DNA from: Anaerolineaceae bacterium | GTDB taxonomy: Bacteria > Chloroflexota > Anaerolineae > Anaerolineales > Anaerolineaceae | Assembly (NCBI GenBank): GCA_003448875.1 | Contig: DLXG01000157.1 | Span: 993-24,688, forward strand | Direction of reading: 5' to 3' | DNA: 23,696 bases | Shown here: positions 1 to 7,537 of the stretch, piece by piece | Layout of the letters: each line of letters starts with the position of its first letter | Position numbering within the stretch: position 1 is the first letter of the stretch | The notes under the pieces: generated by a model | What the model was told of the DNA's origin: nothing | Databases searched by the model: none | Seen by the model: only the letters and a program-made list of their open reading frames with translations | Position numbers and translations under genes: made by a program

Positions 1-1668
1 CAGGATCAGCATGGCCGGGTCGGCCAGAATGGCGCGGGCGATCGTCAGTAACTGCTTCTGCCCCTGCGAGATGTTGGTCACTTCTTCATTGATGACCATC
101 TGGTATCCATCCGGCAGTGTGCGCACAAAGTGATCCACGTGGGCGGCTTTGGCAGCCCGAATCACCTCTTCTTCGCTTGCCTCCGGCCGCCCGTAGCGGA
201 TGTTATCCAGAATTGTGCCGTTGAACAACCACGTATCCTGCAGCACCATCCCGAACATACGGCGCAAGTCCTCACGGCTGAAGCGGCGGATGTCTACTCC
301 GTCAACACGGATTTCACCCTCCTGCACATCGTAAAACCGCATCAGTAGTTTGACGATGGTGGTTTTGCCCGCCCCGGTTGGCCCGACAATGGCAACTTTT
401 TGGCCCGGTTTGATATGAGCCGAAAAGCCGTGAATAACCGGTTTTTCTGGCACATAACCGAAATACACATTGCGAAATTCCACTTCACCGCGCACTTTTT
501 CAAGTTTCACCGGTGAGGTTGTCTCGGCGGTCTCTTCTTCCTCTTCCAAAAATTCAAACACCCGTTCGGCTGCTGCTACCGTTTGTTGCAAAACATTTGA
601 AATGTTTGCTAATTGAGTAATCGGCTGGGTAAACGAGCGCACATACTGGATAAAAGCCTGAATATCACCCACCGTAATAGAACCACGCACTACCAGCCAG
701 CCGCCCAGAATGGTCACCCCAACATAGCCGAGGTTGCCGATGAAGGCCATGATCGGCATCATAATGCCGGAGAAAAACTGGGCTTTCCAGGCTGCCCCGT
801 ACAGGCGGTCATTGTACTCTGCCATCTTGCGGATGCTTTTTTCTTCGCCATTGAAAGCCTTGACCACAATATGCCCGCCAAACATCTCCTCGACATGTCC
901 ATTCACATTTCCCAGAAATTTCTGCTGTTGGGCAAAGAAACGCTGCGAATTACGCACAATTATCATGACCACTACAAACGAAAGCGGCACAATCAGTAAG
1001 GCCACCAGCGTCATCTGCCACGAAATGGTCAGCATCATCACCAGCACACCTACCACTGTAACAAAAGAAGTGATGATTTGGGTCAGGCTCTGGTTGAGAG
1101 TCTGATTAACCGTATCCACATCGTTGGTCAGACGGGAGAGTACTTCGCCGTGCGTGGTGCCGTCGAAGTAACGGAACGGCATGCGGTTAATCTTTGCCAT
1201 AATCTGTTTGCGGAGATGATAGGTCACCGTAATGGCCACATCGGTCATCAGCCAGCCTTGCAGGTAACCGAGTGCCGATGAAAACAGATACAGCCCCAGC
1301 ACGGTGAGTAAAATCTGGCCGATACCGGCGAAATCAATACTGCCCGTACCGCTCAACTGCGCCAGCAAGCCCTCAAACAACTTGGTCGTCGCTCCTCCAA
1401 GGATTTTAGGACCAAGGATCGAAAACACGGTTGAACCTGCCGCCAGTAAAATCACAATCACAATCGTGACTTTGAAAGGATCCAGATAACGCAGAAGTTT
1501 ACGCAGCGTTCCCTTAAAATCTCTGGCTTTTTCCACTTTGCCCATCATCATGTGGCTGCCAAACGGTCCTCGCCCTCCCATCGGGCCGCGGCCGGCGGCG
1601 GGCGGCCGCATACCGCCGCTGCTTTCGGTGGGTTTTAATTTGCCGTTACCTGCTGTGGGTTGAGTCAT
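1..1668 (-). CDS. ABC exporter half-transporter, second subunit (C-terminus cut by window edge)
   Basis: This is an integral membrane ABC exporter half (membrane domain plus nucleotide-binding domain) that should pair with the upstream half-transporter and expel drugs or lipids using ATP. 556 codons are visible. A Gly/Pro/Arg/Met-rich N-terminal tail of about 45 residues precedes the first membrane helix (YLDPFKVTIVIVILL). The nucleotide-binding domain shows Walker A GPTGAGKTT and a signature region ISQGQKQLLTIARA. The window stops inside Walker B (AMLIL), so the catalytic Glu and H-loop are not visible and perhaps 60-70 residues are missing. The ATG overlaps the stop of the upstream exporter gene as ATGA and is preceded by GGAGGTG, which supports translational coupling. 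The signature reads SQGQ rather than SGGQ. Substrate unknown. Seen: motifs and overlap; inferred: heterodimer and efflux role. Confidence 0.93.
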   Translation of the reverse strand, partial: MTQPTAGNGKLKPTESSGGMRPPAAGRGPMGGRGPFGSHMMMGKVEKARDFKGTLRKLLRYLDPFKVTIVIVILLAAGSTVFSILGPKILGGATTKLFEGLLAQLSGTGSIDFAGIGQILLTVLGLYLFSSALGYLQGWLMTDVAITVTYHLRKQIMAKINRMPFRYFDGTTHGEVLSRLTNDVDTVNQTLNQSLTQIITSFVTVVGVLVMMLTISWQMTLVALLIVPLSFVVVMIIVRNSQRFFAQQQKFLGNVNGHVEEMFGGHIVVKAFNGEEKSIRKMAEYNDRLYGAAWKAQFFSGIMMPIMAFIGNLGYVGVTILGGWLVVRGSITVGDIQAFIQYVRSFTQPITQLANISNVLQQTVAAAERVFEFLEEEEETAETTSPVKLEKVRGEVEFRNVYFGYVPEKPVIHGFSAHIKPGQKVAIVGPTGAGKTTIVKLLMRFYDVQEGEIRVDGVDIRRFSREDLRRMFGMVLQDTWLFNGTILDNIRYGRPEASEEEVIRAAKAAHVDHFVRTLPDGYQMVINEEVTNISQGQKQLLTIARAILADPAMLIL

Positions 1669-3911
1669 GCCAGCACCTCCTCCCTCTTTAACTGTGAGAG
1701 GGCGATTTCTCGATACACCTCACACTTTTCCAGTAATTCTTGATGCGTACCTTTGCAGATAATCTCGCCTTCATCCAGTACCAGAATCTGGTCGGCGTCT
1801 TTAATGGTAGCCACCCGTTGAGATACGATGATCACCGTGCTGTCTTTCAGGCTCTGCTTCAATGCCCGCCTCAGACGGGCATCGGTTCGGTAGTCCAGCG
1901 CTGAAAAACTATCGTCAAAAATGTAAATGGGTGCGCGCTTGACCAGTGCGCGGGCAATGCTCAAACGCTGCTTTTGTCCGCCAGAAAAGTTAATCCCGCC
2001 CTGTGAAACGGATGCCTGCAATCCTTCGGGATTGGTCAGCACAAAATCACTCGCCTGAGCGATTTCTAAGGCTTGTTTGAGAATCTCATCCGCAGCGTCC
2101 TCATCGGCATAGCGCAGGTTACTCTCAACCGTGCCGCTGAACAGGTTACTCTGTTGGGGAATGTAACCGATCTTATCGCGCAATTCACTCAAACGCACCT
2201 CACGGATATCTACACCGTCAATCAAGATGGCTCCCTCCGTAACATCATAAAAACGGGGGATCAGATTCACCACCGTGGATTTGCCCGAGCCGGTAGTACC
2301 GATAATCGCAGTGATTTTGCCGGCTTCTGCCACAAAATTCAGGTTACACAACACGTTTTCTTCCGCATCCGGGTAACGGAAAGAGACATTTTTAAATTCG
2401 ATCTGCCCTCGAAACGGTTGCGGAAAGGACTTTGGCTGAGGCGGGTCAACCACAGTAATCTCGGTTTCCAGCACATCCGCTACACGATTGGCCGATACAT
2501 CGGCGCGCGGGAAGAGGATGAACAGGAAGGAAAGCATCATAAACGCAAACACAATCTGCATGGCGTACTGCATGAAGGCCATCATATCGCCTACCTGCAT
2601 GGAAGATTGGGCAATTTGATGCGCCCCAATCCAGAGAATCAGCACCGAAATACCGTTCAGGATGATCATCATAAACGGCATGACCATCACAAATACCCGG
2701 TTGACGAACAAACTGGTGCGGGTCAGGTCGAGATTGGCTTCCTCAAAACGCTGTTCTTCATGCTTCTGACGGTTGAAAGCACGCACCACCATCATGCCGC
2801 TTAAATTTTCGCGGGCAATCAGGTTGAGCCGGTCTACCAGACTCTGGATGATCTTAAATTTTGGAGTTGCAATGGCAAACACGATGCCAATCAAACCGAA
2901 CAGGGTGATCACCGCCACGGCAATGATCCACCACATATCCGCACTCTTACTGATCGCTCGAATGATGCCGCCAATACCGATAATCGGGGCATAGAACACC
3001 ATGCGGATCATGATCATCATCACCATTTGAATCTGGGTGATGTCGTTGGTTGAGCGGGTAATCAAGGAAGCGGTGGAAAACTTTTCAATCTCAGCGCTGG
3101 AAAAACGCATGACCCGCTCAAACAGCAGATGTCGCAGATTGCGCGCCAGGCCGGCTGCCACCCGCGAAGCCAGAAAGCCAACCAGCACAATCGCCGCGGC
3201 TGACACCAACGAGATGAGCAACATCTGCCCGCCCACCCGCAGAATATAGCTGGTTTGCAGCCGGGCCGTATCTATACCCAGCGCTTCGTATTCGGATTTG
3301 ACAACCCGGGCTGCCGCCTGAAGCAGGGCCTTATCACCGCCGATGGTTTCAAAACGCTGCTGAACCGCCTGACGGATCTGACTGCGTTGCGCCTCGGGCA
3401 GGTTGGACATCAACGTAAACAGGTCCATTCCCTTCGGCAGACGGGAGAGATCAAACGACATACCCGGCATAAGCGTTTGAGCCTGCTGGGGGTTTTGCAG
3501 AACCTGCTCGATGCCCGAAACGATCAACAACCCCTCTGCCACCGGCGATTCTATCGCCGCCACAGCCTGCTGATCGATCTGATTCAACACGTAAATCGGT
3601 TCTTTTGCCAACAGCGGATAGGTTTTACTCAGTGTTCCAAAATCCGGCGCGCTGCTATCCACCAGACGGTAAGCCTCCAACACCTGCTGTTTTTCTTGGG
3701 ACGTAAGGAACAGACCGAGATGCTCCATTGTCGTCTGGCGCATTGCAGCCGGCAACCCGCTCTCCACCCCGCCTTGCTGAATACCCACATTGACAATCCG
3801 GGAAAGATAATCCGGCAAAGCCAGATCGGCATTGGCCTGCACAAATAACAGCAGAATTGCCAGAATCAAAAGCAGCATAAACGGTTTGAGATACTTAAGG
3901 ATACGAAACAT
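1665..3911 (-). CDS. ABC exporter half-transporter with large TM1-TM2 insert and degenerate ATPase site
   Basis: First half of a probable heterodimeric multidrug-type ABC exporter, 748 residues against about 580 for usual half-transporters. The surplus is an insert of roughly 195 residues (about 29-225) between the first and second membrane helices, predicted to lie outside the cell. Further helices follow at about 226-250, 300-350 and 405-470. The nucleotide-binding domain has Walker A GTTGSGKST (538-546), signature FSGGQKQ (642-648) and Walker B ending in D666-D667. D667 replaces the catalytic Glu and Gln698 replaces the H-loop His. These two changes are known marks of the degenerate subunit in asymmetric exporters of the TM287/288 and BmrCD type. 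It lies 37 bases downstream of the MarR gene and overlaps the second exporter by 4 bases. Substrate cannot be read from sequence. Confidence 0.94.
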   Translation of the reverse strand: MFRILKYLKPFMLLLILAILLLFVQANADLALPDYLSRIVNVGIQQGGVESGLPAAMRQTTMEHLGLFLTSQEKQQVLEAYRLVDSSAPDFGTLSKTYPLLAKEPIYVLNQIDQQAVAAIESPVAEGLLIVSGIEQVLQNPQQAQTLMPGMSFDLSRLPKGMDLFTLMSNLPEAQRSQIRQAVQQRFETIGGDKALLQAAARVVKSEYEALGIDTARLQTSYILRVGGQMLLISLVSAAAIVLVGFLASRVAAGLARNLRHLLFERVMRFSSAEIEKFSTASLITRSTNDITQIQMVMMIMIRMVFYAPIIGIGGIIRAISKSADMWWIIAVAVITLFGLIGIVFAIATPKFKIIQSLVDRLNLIARENLSGMMVVRAFNRQKHEEQRFEEANLDLTRTSLFVNRVFVMVMPFMMIILNGISVLILWIGAHQIAQSSMQVGDMMAFMQYAMQIVFAFMMLSFLFILFPRADVSANRVADVLETEITVVDPPQPKSFPQPFRGQIEFKNVSFRYPDAEENVLCNLNFVAEAGKITAIIGTTGSGKSTVVNLIPRFYDVTEGAILIDGVDIREVRLSELRDKIGYIPQQSNLFSGTVESNLRYADEDAADEILKQALEIAQASDFVLTNPEGLQASVSQGGINFSGGQKQRLSIARALVKRAPIYIFDDSFSALDYRTDARLRRALKQSLKDSTVIIVSQRVATIKDADQILVLDEGEIICKGTHQELLEKCEVYREIALSQLKREEVLA

Positions 3912-3948
3912 TAATGAACCTCCTCATAGATACCTGTCATGGCGGCGA

Positions 3949-4398
3949 TTAAACCGGCTCAATTTCTTTCATGCGCTCTGTAATCAATTCCAATGCTTGA
4001 ATGATCTGTTCCATTTCTTCAACAGAAAGACGATCTACCAGCTGATACAGCCATTGCTGACGAGCCACCGTGCTTTCGGTCAGTATCAGTCTCCCTCTTT
4101 CGGTCAGCACCAATTGCTTGTGGCGGCGGTCATTCGGGTTTTCGCGGCGGGCTATCAAACCCTGCTGCACCAGCCGGTCCAATAACTGACTGGAAGCGGC
4201 GGTGGTTACCCCCAATTCCTCACTGATTTGTGAGATGTTGCAGTCCTGATTGTAATGAATATGCCGCAGGGCAACCATTTGAGTCATCGAAAGACCCTGT
4301 TCTTTGGTGTATTGCCAGAATGAGCGCATGGAGCGCTGCATGATCTGCCCCATCGCTTTTTCGAAAACTTCAAAATATTTTTTTCGAATTTCTTCCAT
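3949..4398 (-). CDS. MarR-family transcriptional regulator
   Basis: A 149-residue winged-helix regulator. The recognition region NISQISEELGVTTAASSQLLDRL and the wing RRENPNDRRHKQLVLT are characteristic of MarR proteins, flanked by N- and C-terminal helices that form the dimer. It is the first gene of an operon with two ABC exporter genes, so it most likely represses them and itself and is released by a transported compound. I chose the ATG at 4398, preceded by AGGATC, over an in-frame TTG at 4416 that would add six residues. The promoter just upstream carries an inverted repeat that could be the operator. Regulation and ligand are inferred; family assignment is firm. Confidence 0.92.
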   Translation of the reverse strand: MEEIRKKYFEVFEKAMGQIMQRSMRSFWQYTKEQGLSMTQMVALRHIHYNQDCNISQISEELGVTTAASSQLLDRLVQQGLIARRENPNDRRHKQLVLTERGRLILTESTVARQQWLYQLVDRLSVEEMEQIIQALELITERMKEIEPV

Positions 4399-4418
4399 CA
4401 AGTTTGATCCTGTCAAAT

Positions 4419-4462
4419 AGTTAAGTAATGTTGAATGTTAACTTGTTTTTATAATTTGTCAA
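4419..4462 (-). promoter_or_regulatory. Promoter and probable MarR operator
   Basis: On the minus strand TTGACA (4457-4462) is followed after 16 bases by TAACAT (4435-4440), a good sigma-70-type promoter reading toward the MarR gene. The -10 box sits in an inverted repeat with arms AGTTAA (4419-4424) and TTAACT (4438-4443). Placement over the -10 and start region fits an autorepressor site. That the MarR protein binds here is inferred. Confidence 0.6.
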
Positions 4463-4477
4463 GGGATTAAAGATGAT

Positions 4478-4509
4478 ACAGCCATCTGCCTGTTTTGGCC
4501 GATGGCTGT
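4478..4509 (-). terminator. Hairpin downstream of the ChlI-type gene
   Basis: Arms ACAGCCATC (4478-4486) and GATGGCTGT (4501-4509) pair over 9 bp. After one mismatch, three further inner pairs close a six-base loop. On the minus strand the stem is followed by only a weak T-rich stretch. It lies 20 bases past the stop of the ATPase gene and before the MarR promoter, so it probably ends the 6742-4529 operon. Confidence 0.55.
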
Positions 4510-4528
4510 GTGTTCAGTCAAATTTTAT

Positions 4529-5689
4529 TTACCGCAAACCGGTATCCACAAAATCCTTTAAGGGATGATTCGGGTCGGCGTATTCTTGCAGCACTTCCTC
4601 GTAGGTTTTCAGCCCCATCGGGCGGCGCTGTTGCCCTTGCTGATTGGGTTTAAGACCTAACAGCGCATCAATTTCATCCCGTAATTGTTCGATGTTGGCC
4701 GACTGCTGCTCGAAAGGCGAACGTCTCAAGCGGTGCGGCAAGGCCAACTCGGCTGCAATGGCAATATCTTCGAGAGTGATTGTATCCCGTCCCTCAAAGG
4801 CAGCCTGCGCACGGGCCGTCTTAAGGATGACCATGTCAGGACGATGACCGTCCACCTGAAAGTGGGCGGTTAATTGCGTGATCACCATCAGGTCATCGCG
4901 TTTGTAACTGACCTGCTGCACCAGCCGGCGCGCCTGTTGAATTTGAAAACCCAGTTCCCGCTCGCGGTCTTGCCATTCGCGGCAAAATGCTTGCGGGTCT
5001 TCCTCATACGCCAGTCGCCGCTTCATAATGGCCACCCGTTCCAGTGCCGTGCGCAACCCCCGCACCTGAACCGAGAGGCCAAAACGATCCAGCAATTGCG
5101 GGCGTAATTCGCCTTCTTCTGGATTCATCGTACCGACTAGAATAAACCTTGCCGGATGGCTGAACGAGACCCCTTCGCGCTCGATGATATTCACCCCCAT
5201 CGCCGCCGAGTCAAGCAGCACATCCACTACATGATCATCCAGTAAATTAACTTCGTCAATATACAGCAAGCCGCGGTTTGCCGCCGCCAGAACGCCCGGC
5301 TCAAAGGCCTTTTCCCCTTTTTGAATCGCTTTTTCAATATCCAGCGTCCCCACCACGCGGTCTTCGGTGGCTGAGATGGGTAAATTCACAAACGGTGTTG
5401 GGCGGATAACCACCGGCGGGGTTTGATCCGGCGTAAAGCGGGCGCGGCATTCCGTACACCATTCCATTGGCCTGTCAGGATCACACCCAAAGCGGCAGCC
5501 CTCAACCACCCTCAATTCCGGCAGCAAAGCCGCAAGAGCCCGCGCAGCGGTAGATTTGGCTGTGCCGCGCTCCCCGCGTATCAATACGCCCCCAATACGC
5601 GAGTCAATCGCGTTCAAGATCAGGGCACGTTGCATGCGTTCCTGACCCACGATGGCTGTAAACGGAAAGTTATAAGCGAATTGCTGCAT
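4529..5689 (-). CDS. ChlI/BchI-type AAA+ ATPase (chelatase-like)
   Basis: A soluble 386-residue AAA+ ATPase related to the I subunit of magnesium and cobalt chelatases. Walker A is GERGTAKST (39-47), Walker B LLYIDEV (141-147), and the family segment VGTMNPEEGELRPQLLDRFGL is present. Cys65, Cys69, Cys78 and Cys81 form a C-x3-C-x8-C-x2-C cluster that could bind a metal, as in some chelatase-like ATPases. There is no C-terminal von Willebrand domain and no D subunit in the window, and no tetrapyrrole gene nearby. Its neighbour XdhC suggests instead a remodelling role in molybdenum enzyme maturation, comparable to the MoxR/CoxD partners of XdhC; this is an inference. It starts 10 bases after xdhC. 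Confidence 0.88.
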   Translation of the reverse strand: MQQFAYNFPFTAIVGQERMQRALILNAIDSRIGGVLIRGERGTAKSTAARALAALLPELRVVEGCRFGCDPDRPMEWCTECRARFTPDQTPPVVIRPTPFVNLPISATEDRVVGTLDIEKAIQKGEKAFEPGVLAAANRGLLYIDEVNLLDDHVVDVLLDSAAMGVNIIEREGVSFSHPARFILVGTMNPEEGELRPQLLDRFGLSVQVRGLRTALERVAIMKRRLAYEEDPQAFCREWQDRERELGFQIQQARRLVQQVSYKRDDLMVITQLTAHFQVDGHRPDMVILKTARAQAAFEGRDTITLEDIAIAAELALPHRLRRSPFEQQSANIEQLRDEIDALLGLKPNQQGQQRRPMGLKTYEEVLQEYADPNHPLKDFVDTGLR

Positions 5690-5699
5690 TGGCTCTCTC

Positions 5700-6479
5700 T
5701 CAGGCCAAAATTCTACTCAAGCGGCGAAAGTTGATGTGATCGCTGTCCAAAGTTTTCTGATGCCGGCAGGCGATGACCTCAGCCAGAATCGCCACCGCAA
5801 TTTCCTGCGGAGTGACGCCGCCCAAATCCAGCCCGATAGGTGCATATACCCGCTCCAACTGCTGGGGGGTGAAACCATCAGCCAGCAAGTGATCGAAAAT
5901 GGTGCGACATTTTGCCAGACTGCCAATCATGCCGATATAGGGGGCGGGTGTCGTCAACGCGTAGCGCAAGGCGGCTTCGTCCGAAACATGATCAGTGGTG
6001 ATCAAAACCACATACGAATCACCACCCAGCTTCACCTGTTCCAATTGCGGAACCGTAGCCAGACCGGCCTGCACATCCACCACCACCACATCAAAACCGG
6101 CTGCTTCGCCCATGATTTTGAGCGGCTTTCCAATATGCCCGCCGCCCACAATGACTAACTGAGGGGCCGGCAGAAAGGGTTGGATGAAAACAGTCACCTC
6201 CCCGCCGCACAGCGTCCCAATCGCGTCCTGTCCTTCTTCGGCAAGTTTATAGTGAAATAAACCTGCCTGATGCCCGTCCAGCACCTTTTTCGCATCGGCA
6301 AGTATGGCGGCTTCGAGTTTGCCGCCGCCTGCGGTGCCGGCGGTCTTGCCATCTGCCAGCAGGACAATTTGCGCCCCAGCCCGGGCAGGTGATGCTCCCT
6401 TCGCCTCGACTACTGTGGCCAGCACGGCAGGCTGCCGGTTTTCAATTGCCTGAGCCAATTCTAAGATGGCCTTCGACAT
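5700..6479 (-). CDS. xdhC: XdhC/CoxI-family maturation factor
   Basis: A 259-residue cytoplasmic protein of the XdhC/CoxI family, which in studied members binds molybdenum cofactor, helps its sulfuration and delivers it to xanthine dehydrogenase-type enzymes. The N-terminal XdhC domain covers about residues 10-100 and includes the conserved CGG at 91-93. A Rossmann-like C-terminal domain begins at LVIVGGGHIGKPL (108-120). The conserved GMIGSLAK and PIGLDLGG segments follow. It sits 11 bases after the disulfide protein gene and 10 bases before the AAA+ ATPase gene, so the three are co-transcribed. No molybdenum hydroxylase subunit is in the window, so the client enzyme is unknown. Confidence 0.9.
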   Translation of the reverse strand: MSKAILELAQAIENRQPAVLATVVEAKGASPARAGAQIVLLADGKTAGTAGGGKLEAAILADAKKVLDGHQAGLFHYKLAEEGQDAIGTLCGGEVTVFIQPFLPAPQLVIVGGGHIGKPLKIMGEAAGFDVVVVDVQAGLATVPQLEQVKLGGDSYVVLITTDHVSDEAALRYALTTPAPYIGMIGSLAKCRTIFDHLLADGFTPQQLERVYAPIGLDLGGVTPQEIAVAILAEVIACRHQKTLDSDHINFRRLSRILA

Positions 6480-6490
6480 GATGTTTTCCC

Positions 6491-6742
6491 CTAATTTGTC
6501 TGGGAGGCTTCTTTCAGCCAGTTCTCGATTTCTGCTTTCGATGGAATCCGGCCATAGGATACAACTTTGCCCTCAATAACCAACCCCGGCGTAGCCAGAA
6601 TCGGATATTGCATAATCTCGGCATGGCTGGTAACCTTTTCGAACTCGGCCTCTATTCCCAAAGATGTGACAACTTCGCGGGTTACCGCTTCAAGCCGTTT
6701 GCAGTTGGCACAACCTGACCCCAAGATTTTAATATTCAGCAT
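6491..6742 (-). CDS. Small thioredoxin-like disulfide protein
   Basis: An 83-residue thioredoxin-fold protein with active site CANC (Cys11, Cys14) and the cis-proline segment ATPGLVIEGKVVSYG. It matches the short redox-active disulfide protein type often found beside ArsR regulators and predicted permeases. I place the start at the ATG at 6742 because GAGGTGA lies six bases upstream; a GTG three codons earlier is inside that ribosome binding site. It is first in an operon with xdhC and the ChlI-like gene. Likely role is thiol-disulfide exchange, perhaps linked to metal or sulfur handling; the partner is unknown. Confidence 0.87.
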   Translation of the reverse strand: MLNIKILGSGCANCKRLEAVTREVVTSLGIEAEFEKVTSHAEIMQYPILATPGLVIEGKVVSYGRIPSKAEIENWLKEASQTN

Positions 6743-6765
6743 CTCTATCACCTCAATCGCAAAAT

Positions 6766-6792
6766 ATATTCATTTCAATGAATATCATTATA
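6766..6792 (-). promoter_or_regulatory. TATAAT box with perfect palindromic operator
   Basis: On the minus strand TATAAT (6787-6792) is followed directly by a perfect palindrome, arms ATATTCATT (6766-6774) and AATGAATAT (6777-6785) around two bases. The palindrome therefore covers the expected transcription start of the disulfide protein operon. The spacing resembles ArsR/SmtB-type operators, and this protein family is often regulated by ArsR members, but no ArsR gene is in the window. No convincing -35 box was seen. Confidence 0.6.
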
Positions 6793-6861
6793 ACCATTCT
6801 ACCTCTGTTTACCAGTGACAAGTGTAAGAGATTTTGAGGAAGGGAGACACAAAGAAACCAA

Positions 6862-6915
6862 AATAGCGGTTGATTGCCTCACTTTTAATCAATCCCCCGC
6901 TATTAAGGTTATAAT
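6862..6915 (+). promoter_or_regulatory. BMC operon promoter with long inverted repeat
   Basis: TATAAT at 6910-6915 lies 34 bases before the TTG start of the isomerase gene, giving a short leader. Just upstream is an inverted repeat: AATAGCGGTTGATT (6862-6875) can pair with AATCAA (6887-6892) and CCGCTATT (6897-6904), 14 pairs interrupted by a four-base bulge, around an 11-base loop. It occupies the -35 region, where no good -35 hexamer is seen, so an activator or repressor site is more likely than a terminator. The regulator is unknown. Confidence 0.5.
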
Positions 6916-6949
6916 CTACATAATCCCATCTCACTTTAGGTGATTTCTC

Positions 6950-7531
6950 TTGTCTCCCCTCTCCGAATCGGAATTGCGCGAAATCGTCCTGCGGGTGATT
7001 CAACAGACTACCGCTCAAACTCCAACCGCGGCGGCTAATTCAGCGGAACCTTCTTCAATACCAGATCAGACGAATAAGGCCGTGGCCATCGGTTCTGATC
7101 ACGGCGGCTTTGAACTCAAGGAAATTTTGAAAAAAGATCTGGCCGAAGCCGGTTATTCCATCGTTGACGTCGGCACAAATAGCAAAGAGGCGGTGGATTA
7201 TCCCGATTTTGCTCATGCAGTGGCCGCGCAGGTTGCCAGCGGAAAAGCATGGCGGGGTGTTATCATTGACGGGGCCGGTATTGGCTCTTGCATGGTTGCC
7301 AACAAAGTACCCGGCGTGCGGGCTGCGCTTGCCTATGATCTTTCGTCTGCAATCAACAGCCGCGAACATAACGATGCCAATGTCCTGACCCTTGGCGCCA
7401 GTCTGATTGGGGTCAATCTGGCCCGTCAAATCCTGAAAACCTGGCTGGAGACCGCTTTTGGGGGTGGACGACACAGCCGCAGGGTTGAGAAAATTATCGC
7501 CGTTGAAAAACAATATCTCAAGGGAGGTTAG
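6950..7531 (+). CDS. rpiB: Ribose-5-phosphate isomerase B, BMC-targeted
   Basis: Interconverts ribose 5-phosphate and ribulose 5-phosphate. The 193-residue protein has an RpiB/LacA core from about residue 44 (AVAIGSDHGGFELK) through GAGIGSCMVANKVPGVRAAL and NSREHNDANVLTLG. It is about 40 residues longer than usual at the N-terminus: residues 4-19 (LSESELREIVLRVIQQ) predict an amphipathic helix, followed by an Ala/Pro/Ser/Thr linker. This is the layout of encapsulation peptides that dock enzymes in microcompartments. The residue before GAGIG is Asp107, where E. coli RpiB has its catalytic Cys. The start is TTG, supported by AGGTGA seven bases upstream. It leads an operon with deoC and three shell-vertex genes. 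Core assignment is firm; targeting is inferred. Confidence 0.92.
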   Translation: MSPLSESELREIVLRVIQQTTAQTPTAAANSAEPSSIPDQTNKAVAIGSDHGGFELKEILKKDLAEAGYSIVDVGTNSKEAVDYPDFAHAVAAQVASGKAWRGVIIDGAGIGSCMVANKVPGVRAALAYDLSSAINSREHNDANVLTLGASLIGVNLARQILKTWLETAFGGGRHSRRVEKIIAVEKQYLKGG

Positions 7532-7537
7532 GTCAGC

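Noticed and set aside
2073..2804. Open frame of 243 codons on the plus strand
   Set aside because: Lies wholly antisense to a clear ABC exporter gene; composition is that of a reverse-frame shadow and no domain is recognisable.
4529..5689. Evidence of photosynthesis (bacteriochlorophyll synthesis)
   Set aside because: A lone ChlI-like ATPase without H and D subunits or other bch genes does not support it.
6862..6904. Terminator between the divergent operons
   Set aside because: No gene ends here; both neighbours start from this region, and no T-run follows the stem on either strand.
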